This document shows, one piece after another, positions 32,671 through 40,604 of a stretch of 53,544 nt of DNA. Numbering within the stretch: position 1 is the stretch's first letter; every line of letters starts with the position of its first letter. This stretch comes from an uncultured Prevotella sp. GTDB lineage: Bacteria; Bacteroidota; Bacteroidia; Bacteroidales; Bacteroidaceae. Location of the stretch: positions 1-53,544 of the forward strand of contig OMZV01000017.1 of NCBI GenBank assembly GCA_900315635.1. Reading direction: 5' to 3'. The notes under the pieces are model-generated. The model had not been told where the DNA came from. It worked only from the letters and a program-made list of their open reading frames with translations, and did not search any database. The position numbers were made by a program, and so were the translations under genes.

Positions 32671-32758
32671 CTTTTTACCTTTTTACTTTTCTACCTTTTC
32701 ACCTTTAATGGTTTCCGGCTTTTTACCTTTTTACTTTTCTACCTTTTTACCTTTACTT
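32671..32758 (-). repeat. 8-bp period array (CTTTTTAC)
   Basis: Eleven consecutive octamers on the plus strand, mostly CTTTTTAC, TTTTCTAC or CTTTTCAC. Two are degenerate (CTTTAATG, GTTTCCGG). The block from 32671 repeats at 32719 (48 bp = six units). It fills nearly the whole gap between the PAP2 and epimerase genes; on the transcribed strand it reads as a purine-rich GTAAAAAG run. Confidence 0.8.
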
Positions 32759-33794
32759 AGAGCCATCCGTTAGCCTTGTACCATGCAACGGCTTCGTTGA
32801 CTCCATCACGGAGCTTCCATTTTGGCTTATAGCCCAGTTCCTTTTCGGCAAGGCTGATGTCACAACGCCAGTTACGCTGTTTTAGGATATTGTATTTATC
32901 ATTGTTGAGGACAATCATCTTTCCTGTGAGATGACCGATAATGTCGCCGACGAAGGTAATTATCCTTAACAGCCAGCAAGGTGCGGTGATCCTGATCCAC
33001 CATGGTTTGCCAAGGGCTTCATGAACTAGGTCGCTGAACGTGCTACTCTGATAGACCTCACCATCACTGAGGAAGTAAGCATGACCGACAACTCCGTGGT
33101 CGAGTGCCTCGAAGACTGCCTGCACAACATCGCGGACATAGACGAATGTTATGTCCTGACGCTTGAACCCAACGGCAAAGTCGCTGTGGTTCTTTATGCT
33201 CTGCATCATAACGTAATAGTCCTTTTCACGTGGTCCATAGACGCCGGTGGGACGGAGAATAACGTAAGGGAAGCTTAAATCCTCACCAAGTCTCCCACAA
33301 TGGGAGGATGTTTGATTACCTAAACTTTGGAGGAAACGTTCCGTTGCCAGTTTACTCTTACCGTAGGCGGTATTAGGCTGTGGGGTGTCCGTAGGCTCTA
33401 TTTCTTTATAAGGCTGTTGCTCACGGATAGCACCGAAGATGCTGAGCGAAGACATATAGACGAACTTCTCTATTGGCATTTTCAAGTCAATGAGTACACT
33501 GACTAGGTTCTTTGTGCCATCAGTATTCACACGAAAGAAGTCCTCCTTATGCAGAGCCTTGGTAACTCCGGCTGCATGGACGACATAATCGAACGTATGA
33601 CCCTTGAGTTGATCACGCAGTTTCTCTTCACTCGACAAGTCCAGCTCTATGAAGTGGATACGCTTGTCCTGAAGATACTTGTGTGATGATGTATGGCGGA
33701 CGGCAGCCCATGTCTCCATTCCCTCTTTGAGGGCTTCTTCGACAATAAATGAGCCAATAAAACCAGAAGCGCCTGTAATTAATATTTTTTTCAT
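32757..33794 (-). CDS. NAD-dependent epimerase/dehydratase with an in-frame palindromic insertion
   Basis: A 345-aa extended-SDR protein. The NAD motif is TGASGFIGSFIVEEAL; FVYMSSLSIFGA and AYGKSKLATERFL provide the catalytic Ser, Tyr144 and Lys148; RPTGVYGPRE is a typical substrate-side block. Residues about 158-173 (LGNQTSSHCGRLGEDL) interrupt the usual step from the ...RFLQS helix to the FPYVILRP strand and are encoded by a 46-bp palindromic element. The frame is intact, so the protein is probably functional. The substrate (nucleotide sugar or sterol-like) is unknown. Divergent from rnr. Confidence 0.88.
   Translation of the reverse strand: MKKILITGASGFIGSFIVEEALKEGMETWAAVRHTSSHKYLQDKRIHFIELDLSSEEKLRDQLKGHTFDYVVHAAGVTKALHKEDFFRVNTDGTKNLVSVLIDLKMPIEKFVYMSSLSIFGAIREQQPYKEIEPTDTPQPNTAYGKSKLATERFLQSLGNQTSSHCGRLGEDLSFPYVILRPTGVYGPREKDYYVMMQSIKNHSDFAVGFKRQDITFVYVRDVVQAVFEALDHGVVGHAYFLSDGEVYQSSTFSDLVHEALGKPWWIRITAPCWLLRIITFVGDIIGHLTGKMIVLNNDKYNILKQRNWRCDISLAEKELGYKPKWKLRDGVNEAVAWYKANGWL
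33278..33323 (-). repeat. 46-bp palindromic element in frame in the epimerase gene
   Basis: Read leftward, it starts TTAGGTAATCAAACATCC and contains the hairpin CTCCCA-TTG-TGGGAG. Compared with the SDR copy the stem changes C>A on one arm and G>T on the other, which keeps the pairing. Same reading frame as in the SDR gene. Confidence 0.88.
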
Positions 33795-33817
33795 TAATAT
33801 TTAATGCGATTTGCTTG

Positions 33818-33825
33818 CAAAGGTA
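33818..33825 (-). promoter_or_regulatory. -7 element of the epimerase gene
   Basis: Minus-strand TACCTTTG (33825-33818), 24 bp before the ATG. The nearest TTTG (33853-33850) is at a 24-bp spacer, longer than consensus. Confidence 0.45.
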
Positions 33826-33837
33826 CAAACTTTTTTG

Positions 33838-33845
33838 TTACTTTG
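33838..33845 (+). promoter_or_regulatory. -7 element of rnr
   Basis: TTACTTTG, a one-mismatch -7 box also used before acpP. A TTTG at 33810-33813 is 24 bp upstream. It predicts a leader of about 210 nt. Confidence 0.45.
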
Positions 33846-33876
33846 CGTACAAATTATAACATTAATATATGGAAGG

Positions 33877-34043
33877 AGTTAAAGGGAAGTTATAGGGAGT
33901 CAAAAGGGAGTTAAAGGGACATTACTTTGTCTATCAGGAACATTATTATGTTGGATATTGACCATAACCAACTAAAAATTTGTCCCTTTAACTCCCATCG
34001 CAAAGCGATTAACTCCCGATGTAACTCCCCTATAACTCCCCTT
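33877..34043 (+). promoter_or_regulatory. rnr: Structured rnr leader with 11-bp repeats
   Basis: The left arm holds AGTTAAAGGGA-type units at 33877, 33888, 33898 and 33909 (steps of 10-11 bp). The right arm holds ACTCCC units at 33991, 34012, 34024 and 34035. GGGAGTTAAAGGGACA (33906-33921) and TGTCCCTTTAACTCCC (33981-33996) are a perfect 16-bp inverted repeat, and GTTATAGGG pairs with the CTATAAC block near 34030. The transcript would carry a long stem just before the RNase R start codon. Confidence 0.65.
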
Positions 34044-34058
34044 AAATAAATTACTACT

Positions 34059-36365
34059 ATGGCAAAAGGAAAAGGTAACGGCAAACGTCTTACAAAAAAC
34101 CAGATGGCTGACAAGCTCACGAGCTTTTTCCAGTCACAACCAGGTGAGACGTTTAGTTTCAAACAGATATTTAAAGCACTTAAGTTAACCACTCATCCTC
34201 AGAAGATGCTTGCCATCGACACAATGGACGAGATGGCATGGGACGACGTTCTGTCGAAAGTTGGCGACAATGCCTTCCGCCTGAACACAAAGGGACAAGT
34301 GCAGGAAGGTACATTCATCCGTAAAGCTAACGGCAAGAACACATTCCAGCCTGATGATGGCGGCACACCGATATTCGTCTCTGAGCGCAACTCTATGTCA
34401 GCGCTCAATGGCGACCGTGTGCGTGTGCAGATTCTTGCTCGCCGCCAGAAGCACATCAAGGAGGCTATGGTTACGGACATTATAAAGCGTAAGAAGGACA
34501 CATTCGTCGGACGATTGCGTGTCGACCGTGACATTGCTTTCCTTGTAACTCAGGAGAATCTATTCGTCCACGACATCCTTATCCCGAAGAAGAAGCTGAA
34601 GGGTGGCAAGACCGACGACCGTGCTGTGGTAAAGATAACTCAGTGGCCTGACGCCGATCATAAGAATTTGGTTGGCGAAGTAATCGATGTTCTTGGTCCG
34701 GCGGGTGACAATGATGTCGAGATGAACTCCATTCTCGCCCAGTACGGACTGCCTTACAAGTATCCGAAGCGTGTCGAGGATGCTGCCGATAAGATAACCG
34801 GCGTTGTCACAAAGGAAGACCTTGCCGAGCGTGAGGACTTCCGGGACACATGGACTTGCACCATAGACCCTAAAGACGCAAAGGACTTCGACGATGCATT
34901 GAGTATCAAAAAGTTGCCGAACGGTCAGTGGGAAGTCGGCGTCCATATTGCCGATGTGAGTCACTATGTCAAGGAAGGCGACATAATCGACCGAGAGGCA
35001 CAGAAGCGCGCAACAAGTATTTACCTTGTCGACAGGACTATTCCAATGCTGCCGGAGCGGCTTTGCAACTTTGTTTGCTCACTCCGACCAAACGAAGAGA
35101 AGCTCTGTTACAGCGCAGTGTTCAATCTCGACGACAATGCAGACATAAAAAAATTCCGCCTTGTACACACGGTAATAAAGTCAAACCGCCGTTATGCTTA
35201 CGAAGAAGTACAGCAATTGCTTGAGGACAACGGCGTTGTCGACGGAACAGGAGAGCCAGCACCGGCACCGGGACCTGACGGATACAAGGGCGAATATGCC
35301 GAACAACTCATTACTCTCGACCGTCTGGCAAAGCTATTAAGGAAGAAACGCTTCAAGAACGGTAGCGTTAAGTTCGATACAGAGGAGCTCCACTTCGACA
35401 TTGACGATAAGGGAAAGCCTATCCGTTGCTACTTCAAACGCTCGAAGGACGCCAATAAGCTCATCGAGGAATTCATGCTTCTGGCTAACAAGACAGTTGC
35501 CGAAAGCGTCGGAAAGGTGCCAAAGGGCAAGAAGGCAAAGACCCTGCCATACCGTATTCACGACAATCCGGACCCGCAGAAGTTCGAGAACCTGCGTGAG
35601 TTCTCAGCCAAGTTCGGCTATAAACTGAAGTCTTCAAGCACGAGGGGAGCCACGGCTCGTGCCCTGAACACGCTCATGGACGAAGTCAACGGCAAGCGTG
35701 AGGCAAAGCTTATCCAGACAATAGCGCTCCGTTCAATGATGAAAGCAAAGTACTCGACACACAATATCGGTCACTTCGGACTGGCATTCGACTACTATAC
35801 GCACTTCACATCGCCTATCCGACGCTATCCCGACACGATGGTTCACCGCCTGCTTACCCGCTATCAGAATGGCGGACGGTCGGCAAACAAGGACAAATAT
35901 GAGGAACTTTGCGAGCATTGTTCCGACATGGAGCAGATAGCTCAGAACGCTGAGCGTGACTCTATCAAGTATAAGATGGTCGAATTCATGGGCGATAAGG
36001 TTGGACAAGTGTTCGACGCTCACATCTCCGGCATACAAAGCTATGGCATCTATGCAGAGATTGACGAGAACCATTGCGAAGGAATGATACCAATGCGTGA
36101 CCTCGATGACGACTACTATGAGTTCGATGAGAAGAACTACTGCCTTATCGGACGGCGCCATCACCATCAGTATCAGCTCGGCGATCCGATAAGAATTCAG
36201 GTAGCTCGTGCAAATCTGGAGAAGAAACAGCTTGATTTCATCATTGCCAACGACTCACCGGAAGCCCCGAAAGCCAAGAAGGGCGTCTCACTGGAAGACA
36301 AACGGCAAGACGACCGCAAGCATTCGCATGGCGGAAACAAGAAGAAAGGCAAGAAAAGAAAGTAA
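34059..36365 (+). CDS. rnr: Ribonuclease R
   Basis: A 768-aa 3'-to-5' exoribonuclease that degrades structured RNA. Order: an N-terminal winged-helix-like region (about 8-70), cold-shock domains (about 75-225), the RNB catalytic domain (about 245-590) with the metal-binding IDPKDAKDFDDALSI near 268-282, an S1 domain (about 640-715), and a Lys-rich tail (KHSHGGNKKKGKKRK). HIADVSHYVKEGD and HFTSPIRRYPDTMVHRLL are diagnostic. It is preceded by a long stem-forming leader, a natural substrate for RNases. Confidence 0.95.
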   Translation: MAKGKGNGKRLTKNQMADKLTSFFQSQPGETFSFKQIFKALKLTTHPQKMLAIDTMDEMAWDDVLSKVGDNAFRLNTKGQVQEGTFIRKANGKNTFQPDDGGTPIFVSERNSMSALNGDRVRVQILARRQKHIKEAMVTDIIKRKKDTFVGRLRVDRDIAFLVTQENLFVHDILIPKKKLKGGKTDDRAVVKITQWPDADHKNLVGEVIDVLGPAGDNDVEMNSILAQYGLPYKYPKRVEDAADKITGVVTKEDLAEREDFRDTWTCTIDPKDAKDFDDALSIKKLPNGQWEVGVHIADVSHYVKEGDIIDREAQKRATSIYLVDRTIPMLPERLCNFVCSLRPNEEKLCYSAVFNLDDNADIKKFRLVHTVIKSNRRYAYEEVQQLLEDNGVVDGTGEPAPAPGPDGYKGEYAEQLITLDRLAKLLRKKRFKNGSVKFDTEELHFDIDDKGKPIRCYFKRSKDANKLIEEFMLLANKTVAESVGKVPKGKKAKTLPYRIHDNPDPQKFENLREFSAKFGYKLKSSSTRGATARALNTLMDEVNGKREAKLIQTIALRSMMKAKYSTHNIGHFGLAFDYYTHFTSPIRRYPDTMVHRLLTRYQNGGRSANKDKYEELCEHCSDMEQIAQNAERDSIKYKMVEFMGDKVGQVFDAHISGIQSYGIYAEIDENHCEGMIPMRDLDDDYYEFDEKNYCLIGRRHHHQYQLGDPIRIQVARANLEKKQLDFIIANDSPEAPKAKKGVSLEDKRQDDRKHSHGGNKKKGKKRK

Positions 36366-36371
36366 ATTCTG

Positions 36372-37145
36372 ATGTCCATTCGTAAAACAATAATACTGTT
36401 AACTGCAATCCTGTGCGCTACTGTTGTCAGTGCACAGGATTTTCAACGTTTGAAAGGTTACTACCGGGTATGGCAGACGACCGACTCCATTCTGACTTAC
36501 TTCTGGGACGGATACATGGAGATTTATGTGCCGACAGACACCACAATAGAGGCTAAGGCGAATGACTTCTGTGAGCGGAAGTTCCTCGGAGAAAGGCGTA
36601 GAAAGGCTAAAACAGCCAACGGTGACGACCTGTTTGTACAGATAAACCTGCCGAACCTTGAGCTGTTGCCACTAAAGAAGAGCTATTCAGCCGATGAGTA
36701 TTCCACCCGAAACAACGGTGATATATACTTCCTGAGATACAAGGCGGGACATATATCACATAATGACTCTACCGAAACGGTTACATTCGACGAGCTTGCG
36801 GGGCGTCCCGACCACAGTCTTGACATGAGCCAACTTAAGATGTACGGTATCGTGGCGACCATGACAGACTTCGACGAGACAGAGACAAGGTTCCTGACAA
36901 CCAACGACTTGGTGTCATTCAGTAAGCGGCTCGGCTATAAAGCGCATTATAAAGGCGAGGACGAAGACGAGAAAATCATGGTAACGACTGACTTCTACGT
37001 CACAGACAGGCAGAATATTACGAAGGAACTGTTGAAGAAAATCAGGAAGGAGAAGAACCGGATATGGGAGTTCAACATTCCAAGAGGTATTCCGGCATTG
37101 CCTGATGAGGTCGCTTCGGCGTGGCAGGAACTGGTAGAATACTAG
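36372..37145 (+). CDS. Secreted protein of unknown function
   Basis: A 257-aa protein with a signal peptide (MSIRKTIILLTAILCATVVSA, cleavage before QDF). I recognise no family. The mature part is mixed alpha/beta and rich in charged residues (TYFWDGYMEIYVPTD, NNGDIYFLRYKAGHISHND), with a C-terminal helical segment (ITKELLKKIRKEKNRIWEF). It starts 6 bp after rnr and may be co-transcribed. It is probably periplasmic or secreted. Confidence 0.75.
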   Translation: MSIRKTIILLTAILCATVVSAQDFQRLKGYYRVWQTTDSILTYFWDGYMEIYVPTDTTIEAKANDFCERKFLGERRRKAKTANGDDLFVQINLPNLELLPLKKSYSADEYSTRNNGDIYFLRYKAGHISHNDSTETVTFDELAGRPDHSLDMSQLKMYGIVATMTDFDETETRFLTTNDLVSFSKRLGYKAHYKGEDEDEKIMVTTDFYVTDRQNITKELLKKIRKEKNRIWEFNIPRGIPALPDEVASAWQELVEY

Positions 37146-37179
37146 CTGATGACGCTGGTTTCAATAAAAGGAAAAGAGA

Positions 37180-37198
37180 GCCGCCGCACAACGGCGGC
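37180..37198. terminator. Bidirectional hairpin between convergent genes
   Basis: Perfect stem GCCGCCG / CGGCGGC with loop CACAA, 34 bp past the secreted-protein stop and 24 bp past the korB stop. No T-run on either side, so factor-assisted or mRNA-end protecting. Confidence 0.6.
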
Positions 37199-37221
37199 AA
37201 ATACGACAAGGAGGGAGAAAG

Positions 37222-38226
37222 CTACTTAACCTCCCAAATGTCGTTGGTTTCAAGAAGTTCCATGAAGTTATGGTACTTCTTTTGTTTCTTCACATCTTCT
37301 ATTTGCTTATGGACAGCGTCGTTGTAGGTAGGAGCCTCGACATCGCGGATAACTCCAAGGGCAACGGGGAATCCATGCTCATTGTCCATCATGGCAAGCT
37401 TCAGTTGTAGGGTATTGTCCTCACAATGAGCATCGTGAACGAGAATGTCGTCCATTGTTACGCCATTCTCTCCGATTTTCACCACTTTCAATCCAAAGCC
37501 TTCCTGCATTAAGCCATACTCGTTGTGCTCGCCGAAGACCAACGGTTTGCCATGCTCAACGTAGATGGCATTCTTCTTTCGTCCTTCGCTGGTGTAGATA
37601 GGCTCGTAAGCGCCATTGTTGAATATCATGCAGTTCTGCAAAATCTCTACAACAGAGGCGCCTTTATGATGATAGGCAGCCTTGAGAACATCCACGGTAT
37701 GCTTAGAATCGGACGCAACAGCACGGGCAAAGAATCGTCCACGGGCTCCGAAACAGAGTTCGGCAGGGCGGAACGGGTCCTCAACAGTGCCGTAAGGACT
37801 TGATTTTGAGATGAATCCACGTGGTGACGTAGGGGAATATTGTCCCTTTGTCAGACCGTAGATGCGGTTGTTTAGGAGAATCATATTGATGTCGATGTTC
37901 CGTCGGTTAGCATGGATGAAGTGGTTTCCACCGATGGCGAGTCCGTCGCCATCACCGCTTATCTGCCAGATGGTGAGCTTAGGGTTAGCAACCTTCGCAC
38001 CAGTGGCTATCGCCGCAGCCCGTCCGTGGATGGTCTGCATGGCGTAGGTACTCATATAATAAGGTAGGCGGCTGGAGCAACCGATACCTGATATGACAGC
38101 TGTTTCGTAAGGAGGAACGCCAATCTCTGCCATTGCCTTTTGCAGGGAGGCAAGGAAGGAGTGGTCGCCACAGCCGGGGCACCAACGTGGGGTGCCATGC
38201 TTGAAGTCTTGAGGAGTGTATGTCAT
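37222..38226 (-). CDS. korB: 2-oxoacid:ferredoxin oxidoreductase, beta subunit
   Basis: A 334-aa thiamine-diphosphate subunit of a two-subunit oxidoreductase, probably 2-oxoglutarate:ferredoxin. RWCPGCGDHSFLASLQKAM opens the protein. The TPP motif is ISGDGDGLAIGGNHFIHA ... ILLNNRIYGLTKGQ. The start at 38226 (MTYTPQDFKHGTPRWCPGC) is chosen because the upstream in-frame extension is encoded by a 9-bp repeat array. It follows korA by 73 bp. Confidence 0.92.
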   Translation of the reverse strand: MTYTPQDFKHGTPRWCPGCGDHSFLASLQKAMAEIGVPPYETAVISGIGCSSRLPYYMSTYAMQTIHGRAAAIATGAKVANPKLTIWQISGDGDGLAIGGNHFIHANRRNIDINMILLNNRIYGLTKGQYSPTSPRGFISKSSPYGTVEDPFRPAELCFGARGRFFARAVASDSKHTVDVLKAAYHHKGASVVEILQNCMIFNNGAYEPIYTSEGRKKNAIYVEHGKPLVFGEHNEYGLMQEGFGLKVVKIGENGVTMDDILVHDAHCEDNTLQLKLAMMDNEHGFPVALGVIRDVEAPTYNDAVHKQIEDVKKQKKYHNFMELLETNDIWEVK

Positions 38227-38245
38227 TGCTTGAGAAAGTTTTTGT

Positions 38246-38299
38246 TGGGTGGAATTAGTAGGATTAATGGGCATTGTAGGCTTATTAGGCATAATAGGC
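38246..38299 (-). repeat. 9-bp period array between korA and korB
   Basis: Read leftward, six nonamers: GCCTATTAT, GCCTAATAA, GCCTACAAT, GCCCATTAA, TCCTACTAA, TTCCACCCA. The array begins directly at the korA stop codon (TAG) and ends 19 bp before the korB ATG. The open frame through it (PxxP-like) is probably not translated. Confidence 0.75.
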
Positions 38300-40147
38300 C
38301 TACTGGGCAAATAAATAATTTACTAGCTCTTCAACTTTGAAAGGCTGGCCCTTCACCTCATTATATTGTAATGGCGCGAAGCCATCGATGTTGGCACGGA
38401 GCCAGGCGGCAAGCTGACCGAGGTTCTGCTCGCAGACAACCACCTTCTTGTACCGGCGGAGGACATCGGCAGTGTTCTTGGGAAGAGGGTTGATGAACTC
38501 AAAGTGAGCCAAGGCGACACGCCTGCCCTGAGCCTGCAGAGCCTCCATAGCTGCATAGAGATGACCGTAAGTGCCGCCCCACCCTACTATCAGCAGGTCG
38601 GCATCATCGGCATCGCCCTCCACTTGCAGGTCGGGGACCTCTATGCGCTGAACCTTCTCACGGCGGAGATGCACCATACGGTTGTGGTTCTCGGGGTCGT
38701 TGGATATTTCGCCTGTGGCTCCGTCCTTCTCCAGACCGCCAAGGATGTGCTCATAGCCCTGCGTTCCGGGGATAGCCCAATAGCGCGCCATCGTCTTCGG
38801 GTCACGCTCGTAAGGAGTGTAATGCCCTCGCTGAGCCTCAGTGGCATAATGCGGATGGATTGGCATGAGGTCGTTGTCGGTTGGCAAGCGCCATGCTGCC
38901 GAGCCATTGGCAATGAACGCATCGCTCAGAAGGACCACCGGAGTGACGTGCTCAACGGCAATCTTGCACGCCCAATAAGCAGCCGTGAAGCAGTCGGTAG
39001 GGCTCTTCGGCGCAATGACAGGCATAGGACTCTCGCCGTTTCTGCCGAAGAGGACTTGCAGCAGATCCGTTTGCTCAGCCTTCGTTGGCAGTCCCGTCGA
39101 TGGTCCGCCACGCTGAACATCAATGACGACAAGCGGCAGTTCGTCCATGACGGCAAGGTTCATAGCCTCCGACTTAAGGCAAATGCCCGGTCCGGAGGTT
39201 GAGGTCACGCCCAGAGCTCCGGCAAAACTGGCTCCGATAGCCGATGCGCAAGCTGCCAGCTCGTCCTCAGCCTGAACCGTTATGACGCCCAGTGATTTGT
39301 GTTTGGCAAGCTCGTGGAGAATATCCGTTGCCGGAGTGATAGGATAAGAGCCGAGATAGAGTTGCAGTCCTGCCTTCTCAGTGGCAGCAATAAGTCCGTA
39401 AGCCGTTGCTTTATTGCCGGTTATGTCCATATAGCGGCCGGGATGCTTGTGATGGGTTTCAATCCGATAAGTGTGCGGAACTGAAGCCTGAGTGTGCTCG
39501 CCATAGTTCCACCCGGCTTCCAGAACAGCGATATTAGCCTCAGCCACCTGCGGTTTCTTGGCGAATTTCTTGCGAAGGAACTCGCGTCCTAATTCCAGAT
39601 TGCGGTTGAAGAGCCAGCAGACGATGCCCAAGGCAAACATATTCCTGCTCTTGAGGATGGCTTTCATCGTGAGTCCGGAGTCCTTAAGAGCTTCCTTGAC
39701 CATGTTCGTTATCGGGCAGGCAACAACCCGGTCGCGGTCAATGCAGAGCTCTTCGAGATAGTCGTAGCCCCTGAATTCCGCCTTCTTCAGGTCGGTTTCC
39801 TTAAACGAATTAGTATCGATGATTATCGTTGCCGTCGGCTTGGCAAACTTTATCTGGGTCTTCAGGGCAGCCGCATTCATTGCCACAAGCACGTCGCACT
39901 TGTCGCCGGGGGTGAGAACCTCATCGACATCATCGCCCACATGCACCTGATAGCCGCTGACACCGGTCAGTGAACCTTGCGGCGCACGGATGTCGGCAGG
40001 ATAGTCAGGGAACGTCGATATGCCATTGCCCTCTGTCGCTGATATTGTTGAGAAGATGTTGCCGGCAAGTTGCATGCCGTCGCCGGAGTCACCGGAGAAG
40101 CGGACAACCACTTCGTGGAGCTCTTTCACTGTCATTCCTTCTGTCAT
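38300..40147 (-). CDS. korA: 2-oxoacid:ferredoxin oxidoreductase, fused gamma-alpha subunit
   Basis: A 615-aa fused subunit. An N-terminal gamma domain (about 10-190, VVVRFSGDSGDGMQLAGNIF) is followed by the pyrimidine-binding alpha domain (about 235-440, GSYPITPATDILHELAKHK; TSTSGPGICLKSEAMNLAV) and a C-terminal transketolase-like domain (LLIVGWGGTYGH). With KorB it decarboxylates a 2-oxoacid to acyl-CoA using ferredoxin; in Bacteroidales it commonly works as 2-oxoglutarate synthase in the reductive direction. It has a strong consensus promoter. Confidence 0.93.
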   Translation of the reverse strand: MTEGMTVKELHEVVVRFSGDSGDGMQLAGNIFSTISATEGNGISTFPDYPADIRAPQGSLTGVSGYQVHVGDDVDEVLTPGDKCDVLVAMNAAALKTQIKFAKPTATIIIDTNSFKETDLKKAEFRGYDYLEELCIDRDRVVACPITNMVKEALKDSGLTMKAILKSRNMFALGIVCWLFNRNLELGREFLRKKFAKKPQVAEANIAVLEAGWNYGEHTQASVPHTYRIETHHKHPGRYMDITGNKATAYGLIAATEKAGLQLYLGSYPITPATDILHELAKHKSLGVITVQAEDELAACASAIGASFAGALGVTSTSGPGICLKSEAMNLAVMDELPLVVIDVQRGGPSTGLPTKAEQTDLLQVLFGRNGESPMPVIAPKSPTDCFTAAYWACKIAVEHVTPVVLLSDAFIANGSAAWRLPTDNDLMPIHPHYATEAQRGHYTPYERDPKTMARYWAIPGTQGYEHILGGLEKDGATGEISNDPENHNRMVHLRREKVQRIEVPDLQVEGDADDADLLIVGWGGTYGHLYAAMEALQAQGRRVALAHFEFINPLPKNTADVLRRYKKVVVCEQNLGQLAAWLRANIDGFAPLQYNEVKGQPFKVEELVNYLFAQ

Positions 40148-40182
40148 AAGTCAATGCTTAATTGATAGTGTTAGTATGATGG

Positions 40183-40214
40183 CAAAGTTATGAAATACAA
40201 AGAACAATACCAAA
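40183..40214 (-). promoter_or_regulatory. korAB promoter
   Basis: Minus-strand -33 TTTG (40214-40211), 20-bp spacer, -7 TAACTTTG (40190-40183). The region from 40215 to about 40428 shows only AT-rich sequence. Confidence 0.75.
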
Positions 40215-40428
40215 ATTATTCTCGAAAAAATATTTGAGAAATAGAGAAAATGCCAATATTTGCAACATAAACAAAAAAGATTGACTATGATAACAATATT
40301 ATAATTGAAAACTGGAAGACATTAAAATAAATCCAGTTTCCAAACAAATAAATTCTACAGCCTTGCTAAAAGCCCTCAATGTAAAAATAATTCATTCAAT
40401 CAGAACCTCTTTGTAACTCTCTGATAAT

Positions 40429-40604
40429 CAACGATATTTTAAAAGGGTATCTTTTAGCCTCTAAAAGATACCCGATTACAACGTGAAAGATACCCGATTA
40501 GAAGCTAAAAGATACCCAATTACAAATCGTCTTTATAGTAAATGGAAATAAAGTAAGCATTAATCGCAAGCCAAACAGCCATTAAACACAATGCGTTTAG
40601 CCAT
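40429..40604. repeat. 22-bp phased intergenic array, locus 5 (eight steps)
   Basis: Boundaries at 40429, 40451, 40473, 40495, 40517, 40539, 40561 and 40583. Three steps end AAAGATACC; read on the other strand, two of these pair GGTATCTTTTA with GCTTCTAATCG and GGTATCTTTCA with CGTTGTAATCG, the same half-unit combinations as at locus 3. The last two steps both end AGCCAT. GGGTATCTTTTAG (40445-40457) and CTAAAAGATACCC (40461-40473) form a perfect hairpin with a 3-nt loop. The array ends at the nucleoside-kinase stop codon. Confidence 0.85.

Noticed and set aside
38227-38310. 28-residue N-terminal extension of KorB
   Set aside because: It is encoded by the 9-bp array and overlaps korA; the family begins at the ATG at 38226.
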